From assembly GCA_964385695.1 (NCBI GenBank), contig CAYLQA010000056.1, positions 1 to 17,980 on the forward strand: DNA of 17,980 bases, in the 5' to 3' direction. Both the position numbers and the translations under genes were made by a program. Numbering within the stretch: position 1 is the first letter of the stretch; each line of letters starts with the position of its first letter. This document shows, piece by piece, positions 7,622-14,897 of this stretch. Source of the stretch: CAYLQA01 sp964385695 (lineage in GTDB: Bacteria; Desulfobacterota; Desulfobulbia; Desulfobulbales; Desulfurivibrionaceae). A model generated the notes under the pieces. It had not been told where the DNA came from, made no database searches, and saw only the letters and a list, made by a program, of their open reading frames with translations.

Positions 7622-8593
7622 ATGGCCGCAAGGCAATCCAAATCGCACTTGAAACATCACTCCGCCAGGCAGTCCTCGACTCGTCCTGGCGGAGTTATTC
7701 ATCCCTTCTTCAGCCAGCTTGACCAATTTCTTTACTATCTCTCCGCAGAACGCCGTCTGGCAGACAACACGGTTCAGTCTTACTCTTCAGATCTGCAAAA
7801 ATTTCTTGAGTTTTTGATCGCTAAAAAGGTCAAAGACTTTCCTGCGATTTCCGCCAAACACATCCGCAGCTATCTTGAATTTTGCCACGATCAAGGGATC
7901 TCCAGCCGCAGCAATGCCCGCCGGGTCTCTGCCCTGCGCTCCTTTTTCAAATTCCTGCTCAGCGAACGGATTATCGATGACGATCCCAGCACCCTCATCG
8001 ACCTGCCCAAGCCCGGCCGCCCTTTACCCAAGGTGCTCACCGTGACCGAGGTGGATCAACTCCTCAAGGGCCCGGACACGCCAAGCCCTCTTGAATCACG
8101 CAACCTGGCCATGCTCAATCTGCTCTATGCCACAGGCATGCGGGTTTCGGAGCTGGTCAAACTGCCGATCATGGCGGTGAACATCATGGGCGGCTATGTG
8201 CGCATTTTCGGCAAGGGTTCAAAAGAGAGGCTGGTGCCCTTTGGCGAGGTGGCCAAGGGGTGCATTGAGAGCTACGTTAAGGATGGCCGCCCCCAGATCA
8301 TCAAAAAGAAAAAGAGCGACTTTCTCTTTGTCACCAACCGCGGCACGGCCATGGGTCGCCTCAGGTTCTGGCAGATCATCGGCGAGGAAGCAAGAAAACT
8401 CGGGATCAGTAAAAAAATCAGCCCCCACATGCTGCGCCACTCCTTTGCCACCCACCTTTTGGAGAACGGGGCAGATCTCAGATCCGTACAGATGATGCTG
8501 GGCCACTCGGACATTGCCACCACCCAGATTTACACCCATGTGGATTCAAATCGCCTCAAAAACGCCCACCAGAAATTCCACCCTCGGGGCTAG
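7622..8593 (+). CDS. Tyrosine recombinase of the XerC/XerD type
   Basis: This 323-aa cytoplasmic recombinase is expected to resolve chromosome dimers at dif. The core-binding SAM-like domain is at about residues 28-115 (QFLYYLSAERRLADNTVQSY) and the catalytic domain at 135-320. All active-site residues are visible: R174 (ATGMRVSEL), K198 (GKGSKE), H269 and R272 (SPHMLRHSF), H295 (LGHSD) and the nucleophile Y304 (TQIYTH). Length is about 25 residues above the usual 295-300 because of a basic, Ser/His-rich N-terminal extension. Whether this is XerC, XerD or the single-recombinase XerH type cannot be settled by eye. No phage genes, attachment site or integron array lie nearby, so a housekeeping role fits best. 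It follows rpsU by 14 bp. Its initiation region overlaps a strong hairpin (7659-7695). An alternative start at TTG 7649 exists, but ATG 7622 with CCGGA just upstream is as good as any. Confidence 0.93.
   Translation: MAARQSKSHLKHHSARQSSTRPGGVIHPFFSQLDQFLYYLSAERRLADNTVQSYSSDLQKFLEFLIAKKVKDFPAISAKHIRSYLEFCHDQGISSRSNARRVSALRSFFKFLLSERIIDDDPSTLIDLPKPGRPLPKVLTVTEVDQLLKGPDTPSPLESRNLAMLNLLYATGMRVSELVKLPIMAVNIMGGYVRIFGKGSKERLVPFGEVAKGCIESYVKDGRPQIIKKKKSDFLFVTNRGTAMGRLRFWQIIGEEARKLGISKKISPHMLRHSFATHLLENGADLRSVQMMLGHSDIATTQIYTHVDSNRLKNAHQKFHPRG
7659..7695 (+). repeat. Strong hairpin inside the first codons of the recombinase gene
   Basis: ACTCCGCCAGG (7659-7669) pairs exactly with CCTGGCGGAGT (7685-7694 plus T7695). 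A further inner AGTC/GACT pairing (7671-7674 with 7678-7681) makes a nearly continuous stem. It falls at codons 13-25 of the recombinase frame and 52 bases after the rpsU stop. No clean U-tract follows (TATTCATCCC). It could partly terminate or stabilise the rpsU message, or damp translation of the recombinase. Confidence 0.6.
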
Positions 8594-8678
8594 TTTTTTC
8601 TCTTTTTAGGAAAAAGCCCAAGGCGAGATGGATGACAACACCGGGGTTCCCATCACCTCCAAGCAGTTTACACGCTGA

Positions 8679-9056
8679 TCAATATCCCATTTGCAGGTTC
8701 TCGATCCGCTGCCTGAGGAGCTTGATGCGACAACGGGAAAAGGCGGTAGAGGCATCGAAGCCAGGGGCCGCGGCATCAAAGGCGGCCTGGCACTCCTCTT
8801 CCGCATACTGCTGCCAGACAATTTGCGCCTTTTTATATTGTTCGCGCAGCTCGCCATAATCCCTGCGCATTCCGGCCCGGCCCAGGGCCTGCTGGAAATG
8901 CACGGTCATCTCGCCCTCGAGCTGACTGACGAGCTTGCTCAGGCATTGCTTATATTCAAGTTGAGTATCAAAGGGCAGGCAGTCTCCTTTGGCAAAACAG
9001 ATGTTCGACACCCCCAGCCCGACCAGAAACACAAAGCTGCATAGAAAACGTATCAT
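8679..9056 (-). CDS. Periplasmic LprI/DUF1311-like protein
   Basis: This 125-aa secreted protein has a clear signal peptide (MIRFLCSFVFLVGLGVSNICFA, cleavage near residue 22-24). The mature part has four cysteines (C26, C38, C89, C109), fitting two disulfides. The pattern CLPFDTQLEYKQC, the helical middle, KKAQIVWQQYAEEECQ and the final SRC...LRQRIENL resembles the DUF1311 family, whose founding member LprI is described as a lysozyme inhibitor in mycobacteria. Family membership is an inference from pattern and a lysozyme-inhibitor role would be a further step. The start at ATG 9056 is supported by GGAGGGAAAGGG just upstream. The gene is single and divergent from the MORN lipoprotein, with 212 bp between them, and converges on the recombinase gene. 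Confidence 0.75.
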   Translation of the reverse strand: MIRFLCSFVFLVGLGVSNICFAKGDCLPFDTQLEYKQCLSKLVSQLEGEMTVHFQQALGRAGMRRDYGELREQYKKAQIVWQQYAEEECQAAFDAAAPGFDASTAFSRCRIKLLRQRIENLQMGY

Positions 9057-9137
9057 GGACCCTTTCCCTCCACCTGGCGTCTTAAGATAAACATCTGATA
9101 ATATTTAACAACATACTCTATTTTGCATGAAATAGTG

Positions 9138-9214
9138 TGCCGTCTTTCTCTTACTGACGGCAAAGAGGCGGTTTTTTTTTCGCACCCGCCAAAACTTTTT
9201 TATGCTGCCGTCAG
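9138..9214 (+). promoter_or_regulatory. Alternative hairpins with a T-run upstream of the MORN lipoprotein
   Basis: TGCCGTC (9138-9144) can pair with GACGGCA (9156-9162); after nine bases a run of nine T follows (9172-9180), giving a terminator-like unit. The same segment, as CTGACGGCA (9154-9162), can instead pair with TGCCGTCAG (9206-9214), leaving the T-run in a loop. GGCGG (9167-9171) can also pair with CCGCC (9186-9190). The two main stems cannot coexist, the layout of an attenuator. Whether transcription begins upstream of it is not known. Confidence 0.35.
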
Positions 9215-9258
9215 ATTCTATAAAGCTATGATGGAATGATGCCCCAAACTTTTTTATG
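9192..9258 (+). repeat. 13-bp direct repeat flanking a possible -10 box
   Basis: AAACTTTTTTATG occurs at 9192-9204 and again at 9246-9258, 54 bases apart. The second copy runs into the AGGAGAGG ribosome-binding site of the lipoprotein gene. Between the copies lies TATAAA (9219-9224), a candidate -10 without a clear -35. The repeat may be a duplication scar or a regulator site. Confidence 0.4.
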
Positions 9259-9268
9259 AGGAGAGGTT

Positions 9269-10111
9269 ATGAATCGCATTTCCATATGTTTGTTAACTGC
9301 CACGCTTGCCACCGGCTGCGCCACGGCAGACATCAGAAAAGAATTTTATGATTCCGGTACGTTACGGGCTGAGTGGCGTTACGAAAATGGAGTCAAACAG
9401 GGAGAAAGCGTTCTCTACGATGAAGAGGGCAACCCCTTTTTCGAGGTCTATTTGGAGCAGGGCAAGATGCAGGGCGTAAGCCGCGAGTATGAATACTTTG
9501 CCGGCAGAAAAAAATTGTCCGTGCTCTATAAATGCCAGGATGATCTTTGCAAGGGCTATGATTCCCACGGAGAATTCCAGCTCAGCGAAATCCGTTTCAA
9601 AAACGGGTTTGCCCATGGCCCGGCCAAATATTTCCATGAGTCCGGTGAGCTTGAAACAAGGGTCACCTTTGCCAATGGCTGGCGGGAAGGTGAGGCAACC
9701 CAGCATTACAAGAACGGCAAAGTGGCTGCAAAACGGACCTTTGTCAAAGGGCGAGAGCAGGGCGAGGTGCAGTACTTTTATAAAAACGGGCAGCTCAAAA
9801 AATCGGCCATGTATAAGGACGGCAACCCCAACGGCACAGTGCAAACCTTTTACAAGGACGGCCAGCTCAGATCCACCTCCACCATACGGCAGCAGGGCAA
9901 GCACTTTATTCACCTCAACTCAAAATCCTATTACCCCAACGGCCAGCTCAAGACCGAGGACATCACCGCAGAAAACGGCGGCATCAAGATCCACCGCAGG
10001 TATTCAGAAAAAGGTGTCCTGCTGAAGGAAAACGATTTTACCCAAAAAATGAGCAGAAAATATGATGAGTCCGGCAAGCTCATCTCCGAAAAAACGCTCA
10101 AAAAGAGGTAG
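9269..10111 (+). CDS. MORN-repeat (YwqK-like) lipoprotein
   Basis: This 280-aa protein is probably anchored in the envelope. The N-terminus MNRISICLLTATLATGC ends in a lipobox (LATGC, lipidated C17). From about residue 25 to 270 it is built of MORN-2-type repeats of some 23-24 residues with the theme FYKNGQLKxxxxYKDGxxxG, for example 146-168, 170-192 and 194-216. Two cysteines, C89 and C94 (KCQDDLC), interrupt the repeats and may form a disulfide. Proteins of this kind are often annotated as antitoxin component YwqK, but no toxin partner is present, and a surface or scaffold role is as likely. The start is firm: AGGAGAGG lies a few bases before ATG 9269. The downstream small membrane protein follows by 8 bp, so the two form an operon. 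Ligand and partner unknown. Confidence 0.85.
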   Translation: MNRISICLLTATLATGCATADIRKEFYDSGTLRAEWRYENGVKQGESVLYDEEGNPFFEVYLEQGKMQGVSREYEYFAGRKKLSVLYKCQDDLCKGYDSHGEFQLSEIRFKNGFAHGPAKYFHESGELETRVTFANGWREGEATQHYKNGKVAAKRTFVKGREQGEVQYFYKNGQLKKSAMYKDGNPNGTVQTFYKDGQLRSTSTIRQQGKHFIHLNSKSYYPNGQLKTEDITAENGGIKIHRRYSEKGVLLKENDFTQKMSRKYDESGKLISEKTLKKR

Positions 10112-10119
10112 TATTTCCG

Positions 10120-10608
10120 ATGAACACAACGACAAAAGAATACGACTACAGGGTCCGCGGCTGGTCCATGTTCTACATGGCCGGAGCATGCCTGCTTTTT
10201 GCCGGCCTGATGGCCTTTCTGGCCATGAGCGGGCAGAGCAGCTTTTTCGGCCTGAAAATGGAACCAATCACGGTAAGCCGCGCCTATTGGGGATGCACCA
10301 TTCTCTGCATCGGCCTTGGCCAGTATCTCTTCAACAAGGGCATGCGCCAGAAAAAAGAGGAACGAAAGATTGTCCTTAGCGACGATGCCCTCACCCTGCC
10401 CCAGCAGGTGATGAGCGACAAATTTATCACCATCCCCTATAACTCCATCCATTCCCTGAATATGTTTACCCCGGGAAGAAGCGCCATAACCATCATCGAT
10501 ATCAAACACGTCCAGGGCCGGACGGAAATCTCGGAGATGGGTTTTGAATCAAAGGATACGCTCAAAGAGATATACGCTCTGCTTCAAGAGAAGACCGGCA
10601 AGAGCTGA
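10120..10608 (+). CDS. Small two-TM membrane protein, PH-like C-terminus
   Basis: This 162-aa protein has two predicted membrane helices, about residues 17-37 (MFYMAGACLLFAGLMAFLAM) and 56-74 (YWGCTILCIGLGQYLF), with a short loop between them. A soluble C-terminal part (about 80-160) has alternating beta strands (KIVLSDDALTLP, KFITIPYNSIHSLNMF, AITIIDIK) and a closing amphipathic helix. This resembles bacterial PH (bPH) domains on short membrane proteins, but no defining motif can be named. It starts 8 bp after the lipoprotein stop; a GAGG lies about 12 bases upstream of the ATG. Co-transcription with the lipoprotein suggests a shared envelope role. Otherwise unrecognised. Confidence 0.75.
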   Translation: MNTTTKEYDYRVRGWSMFYMAGACLLFAGLMAFLAMSGQSSFFGLKMEPITVSRAYWGCTILCIGLGQYLFNKGMRQKKEERKIVLSDDALTLPQQVMSDKFITIPYNSIHSLNMFTPGRSAITIIDIKHVQGRTEISEMGFESKDTLKEIYALLQEKTGKS

Positions 10609-10650
10609 AGGAGGTAAAAAGATCTTCCAAAGACTTACGGGGGCCGATAG

Positions 10651-10677
10651 ACTATAATCAGCAGAAATTATTATAGT
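10651..10677. promoter_or_regulatory. Inverted repeat over a TATAAT box upstream of the DHH-CBS-nucleotidyltransferase
   Basis: ACTATAAT (10651-10658) and ATTATAGT (10670-10677) form an exact 8-bp inverted repeat with 11 bases between. The left arm contains a perfect -10 hexamer TATAAT (10653-10658), though the -35 region 17 bases upstream is poor. The gene starts 17 bp after the right arm with AGGAG before its ATG. The element could be an operator over the promoter, or a weak hairpin in the leader. Confidence 0.4.
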
Positions 10678-10694
10678 TTATCATCAGGAGCCCC

Positions 10695-13325
10695 ATGGAA
10701 GTCATCACCACCCATCTGAACGCCGATTTTGACGGCCTGGCCTCAATGATTGCGGCGCAAAAGCTTTACCCCGATGCGGTGCTTGCCTTTTCCGGCTCCC
10801 AGGAGCGCAACCTACGCAACTTTTTTGTCCACTCGGTCCAGTATCTTTATAACTTCCAGCGTTTAAAAAACCTCGATCTCAGCACCGTAACAAAGCTCAT
10901 TGTGGTGGATACCCGCCAACCCGCCCGCATCGGCAGCTTTGCCCAGTGCCTGGATAACCCCGGCATCGAGGTACATCTTTACGACCACCACCCGGACGCG
11001 CCCGGCGACATGAAAGGCACGGTTGAGATAGTCGAGCCCCATGGCTCAACAACCACCATCTTTTGCAATCTCTTTCAAGAAAAGGGCATTGAGATTACCC
11101 CGGACGAAGCCACCATCATGGGCATGGCCATATACGAGGATACCGGCTTTTTCAGCTTTGATACGACCACCCAGGCGGATCTTGAGGCTGCCTCCTGGCT
11201 GCTTGGCAAAGGAGCCAACCTCAACTCCATCTCCCAGTTCATATCCCAAGAGCTGACCACCGAGGAGGTGGCCCTGCTGCACAGCCTGATCAACTCCGCC
11301 ACCACCTACACCATCCAAGGCATTGACATTGTAGTGACCAAGCTCGACCTGCCCAAATATGTGGATGAGTTTGCCCTCTTGGTGCGGCGCTTCATGGTCA
11401 TGGAAAACCTCAACACCCTCTTTGCCATTGCCCGCATGGGAGAACGCACCTACCTCATAGCAAGAAGCCGTATTCCAGAGGTGAACGCAGGCAAAATTGC
11501 CCGTGATTTCGGCGGGGGTGGCCACGCCTCCGCTGCTTCGGCCACGGTGAAGGATATGACCCTGATCGAGGCCGAGGAAAACCTGATCAAACTCCTGCAT
11601 AAGCATGTGCAACCGGGCCGGGTGGCAGGCGAATTGATGTCCGCCCCGGTGATCTACGGCCACCCGGAGCTGACCATCAAACAGGCCGAGGATATCCTCA
11701 ACCGTTACAACATCACGGTGTTGCCCATTTTGAGTGAGGACAAAGAGGTGGTGGGCCTCATCTCCCGGCTGGTGGCAGGCAAATCCATCCATTTGGGTCT
11801 TGGCGATCTGCCGGTAAGCGACTACATGACCACGGGTTTTGCCACCATCTCGCCCAATGCCAATCTGGCCGAGATACAGGAGCTGATTATCGAACACAGG
11901 CAGCGCTTCATCCCTGTGGTAGAGGATGAAACGCTTTTAGGGGTGATCACCCGCACCGATCTGTTAAACTTGCTGATCAACGACCCGGCCCACATGCCAC
12001 GCAGCCTGCTCAATGACCAGGAACAACCCTCCATCGAGCGCAACCGCAAACTCGGCGGCCTGATGGTGGAGCTGCTCACCAAGGAGATCATTGTCCTGTT
12101 GCGCACCATCGGCGAAGTGGCAGGAAAAAACAAAGTGCGCGCCTATGCAGTGGGCGGCTTTGTCCGCGACCTGTTGCTTCACATCCAAAACCTGGATCTT
12201 GATATCGTGGTGGAGGGAGACGGCATTGAGTTTGCCAAAAAGCTTGCCGTGGAACTGGGCGGCACAGTGCGCACCCATGAAAAATTCAATACGGCCAAGG
12301 TCATTTTCCCGGACGGTTTTAAGATCGATGTGGCCACGGCCCGTTTGGAATACTACGAATACCCGGCAGCCATGCCCACGGTGGAACTCAGCTCCATCAA
12401 GCTCGATCTGTACCGACGCGACTTTACCATCAATGCCATGGCCATCCACCTGAACCCGGACACCTTCGGCACCCTGGTGGACTTTTTCAACTGCCAGAAC
12501 GATCTCAAAGACCGGCAGGTGCGTATTCTGCACAACCTGAGTTTTGTCGAGGATCCGACCCGCATCTTTCGTGCCATTCGTTTCGAGCAGCGCATGGGCT
12601 TCCGCATCGGCAAACATACCGAAAGGCTGATAAAAAACGCAGTGAAGATGAACCTCTTTGACCGCTTTTTAGGCTACCGTTTTTTCGGCGAGATCCGCAT
12701 CATCCTCACAGAGGAAAATCCACTACCCGCTTTGGAGCGCATGGCCGAGTTCAACCTGCTCCCCTTTCTCCACCCCAATCTGCGTATGGAACCACGCCTG
12801 AAAGAAATCCTGGAGGAGACCAGTCGGGCACTCTCCTGGTACCGCCTCCTCTATCTTGACGAGCCTTTACGCCCTTGGCTTGTCTATCTCCTGGCCCTGA
12901 CCGCCAAACTCCAAGCCCCCGAAATTGCATATTTCTGTGACCGCTTTGAGGTGGTTGAACGCTATAAGAAGCTGCTCATCAAACAGCGCATAGAAGCGCA
13001 CCGCGTCAGCGCCACTATGAAACGCGACATGCCGAAAAAGCCCAGCGCCATCTACCGACTTTTGTTAAACCTCAACCAGGAGGGACTGCTCTACCTCATG
13101 GGCCTGGTGAAAAAACAGGATGCCAAAAAGGCGATCTCCCTCTTTGTTACGGATCTTCGTGAGGTAAAAACACTGCTCCACGGCAACGACCTCAAGGCAA
13201 TGGGCTACAAACCCGGCCCGGCTATGGGTGATGTACTGAACAAACTGCTCAACGCACGTCTGGATGGCGTAGTGGAAAGCCATGAGGACGAAGTGGCTTT
13301 TGTGAAAAATAACTTTCCGCTGTAG
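10695..13325 (+). CDS. DHH-DHHA1-CBS-CBS-tRNA nucleotidyltransferase fusion (A- or CCA-adding type)
   Basis: This 876-aa soluble protein joins a phosphoesterase to a class II nucleotidyltransferase. The DHH domain (1-170) keeps motif I HLNADFDG (H7, D11, D13), D72, D97-H98-H99 and D149 (YEDTGFF). DHHA1 follows with GGGGH (273-277). Two CBS modules span about 312-372 and 374-430. The nucleotidyltransferase head has GGFVRD (487-492), the catalytic D501/D503 (DLDIVV), D545, RRDFTINAMA (574-583) and the nucleotide-selecting EDxxR (E619, D620, R623), then the helical neck and tail to 876. All metal and catalytic residues in both enzymes are present. Long enzymes of this layout are known in Aquifex and Desulfobacterota, where some add only the terminal A while a separate enzyme adds CC. 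Which activity this one has cannot be read directly. It acts on tRNA 3' ends in the cytoplasm. CBS pairs usually bind adenine nucleotides. AGGAG lies just before the ATG, and a TATAAT inverted repeat lies further upstream. Confidence 0.93.
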   Translation: MEVITTHLNADFDGLASMIAAQKLYPDAVLAFSGSQERNLRNFFVHSVQYLYNFQRLKNLDLSTVTKLIVVDTRQPARIGSFAQCLDNPGIEVHLYDHHPDAPGDMKGTVEIVEPHGSTTTIFCNLFQEKGIEITPDEATIMGMAIYEDTGFFSFDTTTQADLEAASWLLGKGANLNSISQFISQELTTEEVALLHSLINSATTYTIQGIDIVVTKLDLPKYVDEFALLVRRFMVMENLNTLFAIARMGERTYLIARSRIPEVNAGKIARDFGGGGHASAASATVKDMTLIEAEENLIKLLHKHVQPGRVAGELMSAPVIYGHPELTIKQAEDILNRYNITVLPILSEDKEVVGLISRLVAGKSIHLGLGDLPVSDYMTTGFATISPNANLAEIQELIIEHRQRFIPVVEDETLLGVITRTDLLNLLINDPAHMPRSLLNDQEQPSIERNRKLGGLMVELLTKEIIVLLRTIGEVAGKNKVRAYAVGGFVRDLLLHIQNLDLDIVVEGDGIEFAKKLAVELGGTVRTHEKFNTAKVIFPDGFKIDVATARLEYYEYPAAMPTVELSSIKLDLYRRDFTINAMAIHLNPDTFGTLVDFFNCQNDLKDRQVRILHNLSFVEDPTRIFRAIRFEQRMGFRIGKHTERLIKNAVKMNLFDRFLGYRFFGEIRIILTEENPLPALERMAEFNLLPFLHPNLRMEPRLKEILEETSRALSWYRLLYLDEPLRPWLVYLLALTAKLQAPEIAYFCDRFEVVERYKKLLIKQRIEAHRVSATMKRDMPKKPSAIYRLLLNLNQEGLLYLMGLVKKQDAKKAISLFVTDLREVKTLLHGNDLKAMGYKPGPAMGDVLNKLLNARLDGVVESHEDEVAFVKNNFPL

Positions 13326-13384
13326 TTCCTCTGCCACCCAGCGAGCCGCCACCCAAACCTATAACTTGTCAGGCCATTTTTCGG

Positions 13385-13801
13385 CTACTGGATAGCCAAG
13401 GCCAGCAAATCGCAGGCCGCAACCAAACCGATTGCCTTATCTTCCGGCCCGGAAACCAGTAGGTGATGGGTTCCTGCCTGGGTCATGATCTCCAGGGCAA
13501 CCTTAACCTTTTGATCCTCATCCAACTGTACACATGGTGATTTTCCGCCCTGGGCAGTGATCAAGTCACAGGCAGTCATGATTTGTGAAACCCTTGTCGC
13601 ATCTAGATTCGCGTTATTGGCCACACTGTACATCAGGTCCATCTCCGTGATAATGCCGACAAGTTCATCATCGCTTTTCACCACCATGGCGCAGCATCTG
13701 CAACTGGCCATCTTTTCGATTGCTTGGCGCAGGCTCTGATCCAATGCCAATGCCGGAGCATCTTTTTTTATGGCAGCGCCAATAGAATCTGCAAAACCCA
13801 T
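13385..13801 (-). CDS. Stand-alone CBS-pair protein, cysteine-rich
   Basis: This 138-aa soluble protein consists of two tandem CBS modules (about 8-62 and 74-138) and nothing else. The first ends in the typical LVGIITEMDLMYSV, the second in AIGLVAACDLLALA. Such proteins usually bind AMP, ATP or S-adenosyl compounds and regulate a partner. It is unusual in having six cysteines: C34, C36 and C37 in the CRCC cluster, then C78, C90 and C130. Together with H112/H113 this would allow metal or redox sensing, which is an inference. The ATG at 13801 is supported by AAGGAG (13808-13813) six bases away. The gene converges with the DHH-CBS-nucleotidyltransferase 59 bp away; that neighbour also carries a CBS pair, but its sequence is not closely similar by eye. 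Confidence 0.88.
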   Translation of the reverse strand: MGFADSIGAAIKKDAPALALDQSLRQAIEKMASCRCCAMVVKSDDELVGIITEMDLMYSVANNANLDATRVSQIMTACDLITAQGGKSPCVQLDEDQKVKVALEIMTQAGTHHLLVSGPEDKAIGLVAACDLLALAIQ

Positions 13802-14115
13802 GACTCACTCCTTACGAATTGGTTGATAATAGACCGACTTTTCTAAGCCGGACACGCTTATTTCCCTCTTCAGAAAAAGAAACGGCCAATGCTGGCTGCT
13901 ATAGGACAATGTTATTTGGGGCTTTCAGAATCGCCAGTAACTAATTTTGCCTTCCATACAAAAGGTAACCCTTGCCCCATTGTATCAGACTCCATTTTTT
14001 TAATGGTTTGCTTTTTCCTCGCCCCATTCCAAATTGTGCAATGAGCAGCCCATATCATTCTTTGAAAGTGACCATGAATCAGGTATGCTGGTTTGTCTTT
14101 TAAACAAAAAATTTT
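13802..14115. other. 314-bp intergenic region between the CBS protein and the M50 protease
   Basis: This divergent region holds the ribosome-binding site of the CBS gene at its left edge and a candidate promoter for the protease at its right edge (14062-14089). In between are only weak structures: GCCA/TGGC around 13889 and CCATT/AATGG around a T-run (13992-14006). An open frame on the minus strand through 13912-14274 mostly overlaps the protease gene and is not protein-like. No RNA gene seen. Confidence 0.5.
14062..14089 (+). promoter_or_regulatory. Candidate sigma-70 promoter of the M50 protease
   Basis: TTGAAA (14062-14067), a 16-base spacer and TATGCT (14084-14089) resemble a sigma-70 promoter. 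Transcription would start near 14096, giving a leader of only about 20 bases before ATG 14116. That leader is A/T-rich and shows no Shine-Dalgarno sequence. Confidence 0.5.
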
Positions 14116-14739
14116 ATGGACCTTTACAAACTTATCAGCGAAATAGCCATTCTGGCCCCGCCTTTTTTGCTGGCGCTCACCGTACATGAATTTGCCCACG
14201 GCTATGTGGCCTATCATTTCGGCGACCCCACAGCGCAACAGCAAGGCCGCCTGACCCTCAACCCCCTCAAGCACCTGGACCCACTTGGGGTACTGGCCTT
14301 TTTTATCATGAAGATCGGTTGGGCCAAGCCGGTGCCTGTGGATGCACGTTATTTTAAAAATCCACAGCAGGATATGATTTGGGTGTCTCTTGCCGGGATC
14401 GGGGCCAATATCATTGTCGCCATCATAAGCGGTATCCTTGCTCGGCTTATGGGCGGACTGGTCGGCTTTCTGCCCATGGCCATCTTTGAACCCTTGCTTT
14501 TTATGCTGGCTGCCAGTGTTTGGATCAACATCATGCTGGCGGTGTTCAATCTTTTGCCCATTCCCCCACTGGACGGCAGCCGGGTGATGATGGGACTTCT
14601 CCCCCGCGAACTCGCCGTTGCTTATGCCAAACTGGAACCATTCGGCTTTGTTCTGCTGCTCCTCCTCTTTTACACCGGGGTCATTTCAAAAATCATCCTG
14701 CCCCTGATCCACTTCAGCCAAAAGCTTATCCTGGGTTAA
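14116..14739 (+). CDS. Site-2 protease, M50 family (small YwhC/Rip-like type)
   Basis: This 207-aa integral-membrane zinc metalloprotease belongs to the compact M50 group without a PDZ domain. The zinc site HEFAH (H24, E25, H28) lies in the first membrane helix, and the third ligand D153 is in NLLPIPPLDGSR (145-156). At least four hydrophobic helices are visible: about 10-30, 88-112, 118-146 and 170-190. The conserved block TLNPLKHLDPLGVLAFF and the GWAKPVPVD motif are typical. The family cuts substrates within the membrane, but no anti-sigma factor or other substrate is encoded nearby. The ATG is the natural family start, yet no ribosome-binding site precedes it and the predicted leader is very short and A/T-rich. 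The gene appears to be transcribed alone: the upstream CBS gene is divergent and the next gene has its own promoter region. Confidence 0.93.
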   Translation: MDLYKLISEIAILAPPFLLALTVHEFAHGYVAYHFGDPTAQQQGRLTLNPLKHLDPLGVLAFFIMKIGWAKPVPVDARYFKNPQQDMIWVSLAGIGANIIVAIISGILARLMGGLVGFLPMAIFEPLLFMLAASVWINIMLAVFNLLPIPPLDGSRVMMGLLPRELAVAYAKLEPFGFVLLLLLFYTGVISKIILPLIHFSQKLILG

Positions 14740-14849
14740 AAAGCACTTCACTTTTCTAAGGTTCCCCCGAAAGCCCTACCTCCTTTCTGCTAAGATAGTG
14801 AAAAGGGGCAGCAGCTTGACTTTCATGCTTGCATATTTTTTCAATTACT

Positions 14850-14868
14850 GATAATGCTAATCATTATC
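14850..14868. promoter_or_regulatory. Fur box upstream of the hemerythrin gene
   Basis: GATAATGCTAATCATTATC matches the classical 19-bp Fur consensus at 18 of 19 positions; only base 8 differs. It lies 29 bp before the hemerythrin ATG. GATAAT (14850-14855), itself a fair -10, is inside it, with TTGCAT (14829-14834) as a possible -35 at 15 bp. Fur binding here would block the promoter when iron is plentiful. Confidence 0.85.
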
Positions 14869-14897
14869 AATTTCCAATTAACGGCGGGAGGCTCAGC

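Noticed and set aside
7622..8593. Integrase of a mobile element or integron
   Set aside because: No attachment site, cassette array, phage genes or composition shift nearby; tight pairing with rpsU and Xer-like length favour a housekeeping recombinase.
8594..8678. Terminator after the recombinase gene (CTTTTT/AAAAAG)
   Set aside because: The possible stem is only A-T pairs with a three-base loop, too weak to call.
9269..10608. Toxin-antitoxin pair (YwqK-like antitoxin plus neighbour)
   Set aside because: The first protein is a lipoprotein and the second has two membrane helices with no toxin motif, so an envelope role is more likely.
11046..11897. 283-codon frame antisense to the DHH-CBS gene
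   Set aside because: His/Gly/Val-rich shadow frame; the plus strand has continuous, motif-rich coding sequence.
13992..14006. CCATT/AATGG hairpin with T-run as a terminator
   Set aside because: The stem is only five weak pairs and the T-run is its loop, so it is unlikely to terminate transcription.
13912..14274. Minus-strand frame across the M50 protease start
   Set aside because: It overlaps the zinc-site coding region on the other strand and has no ribosome-binding site.
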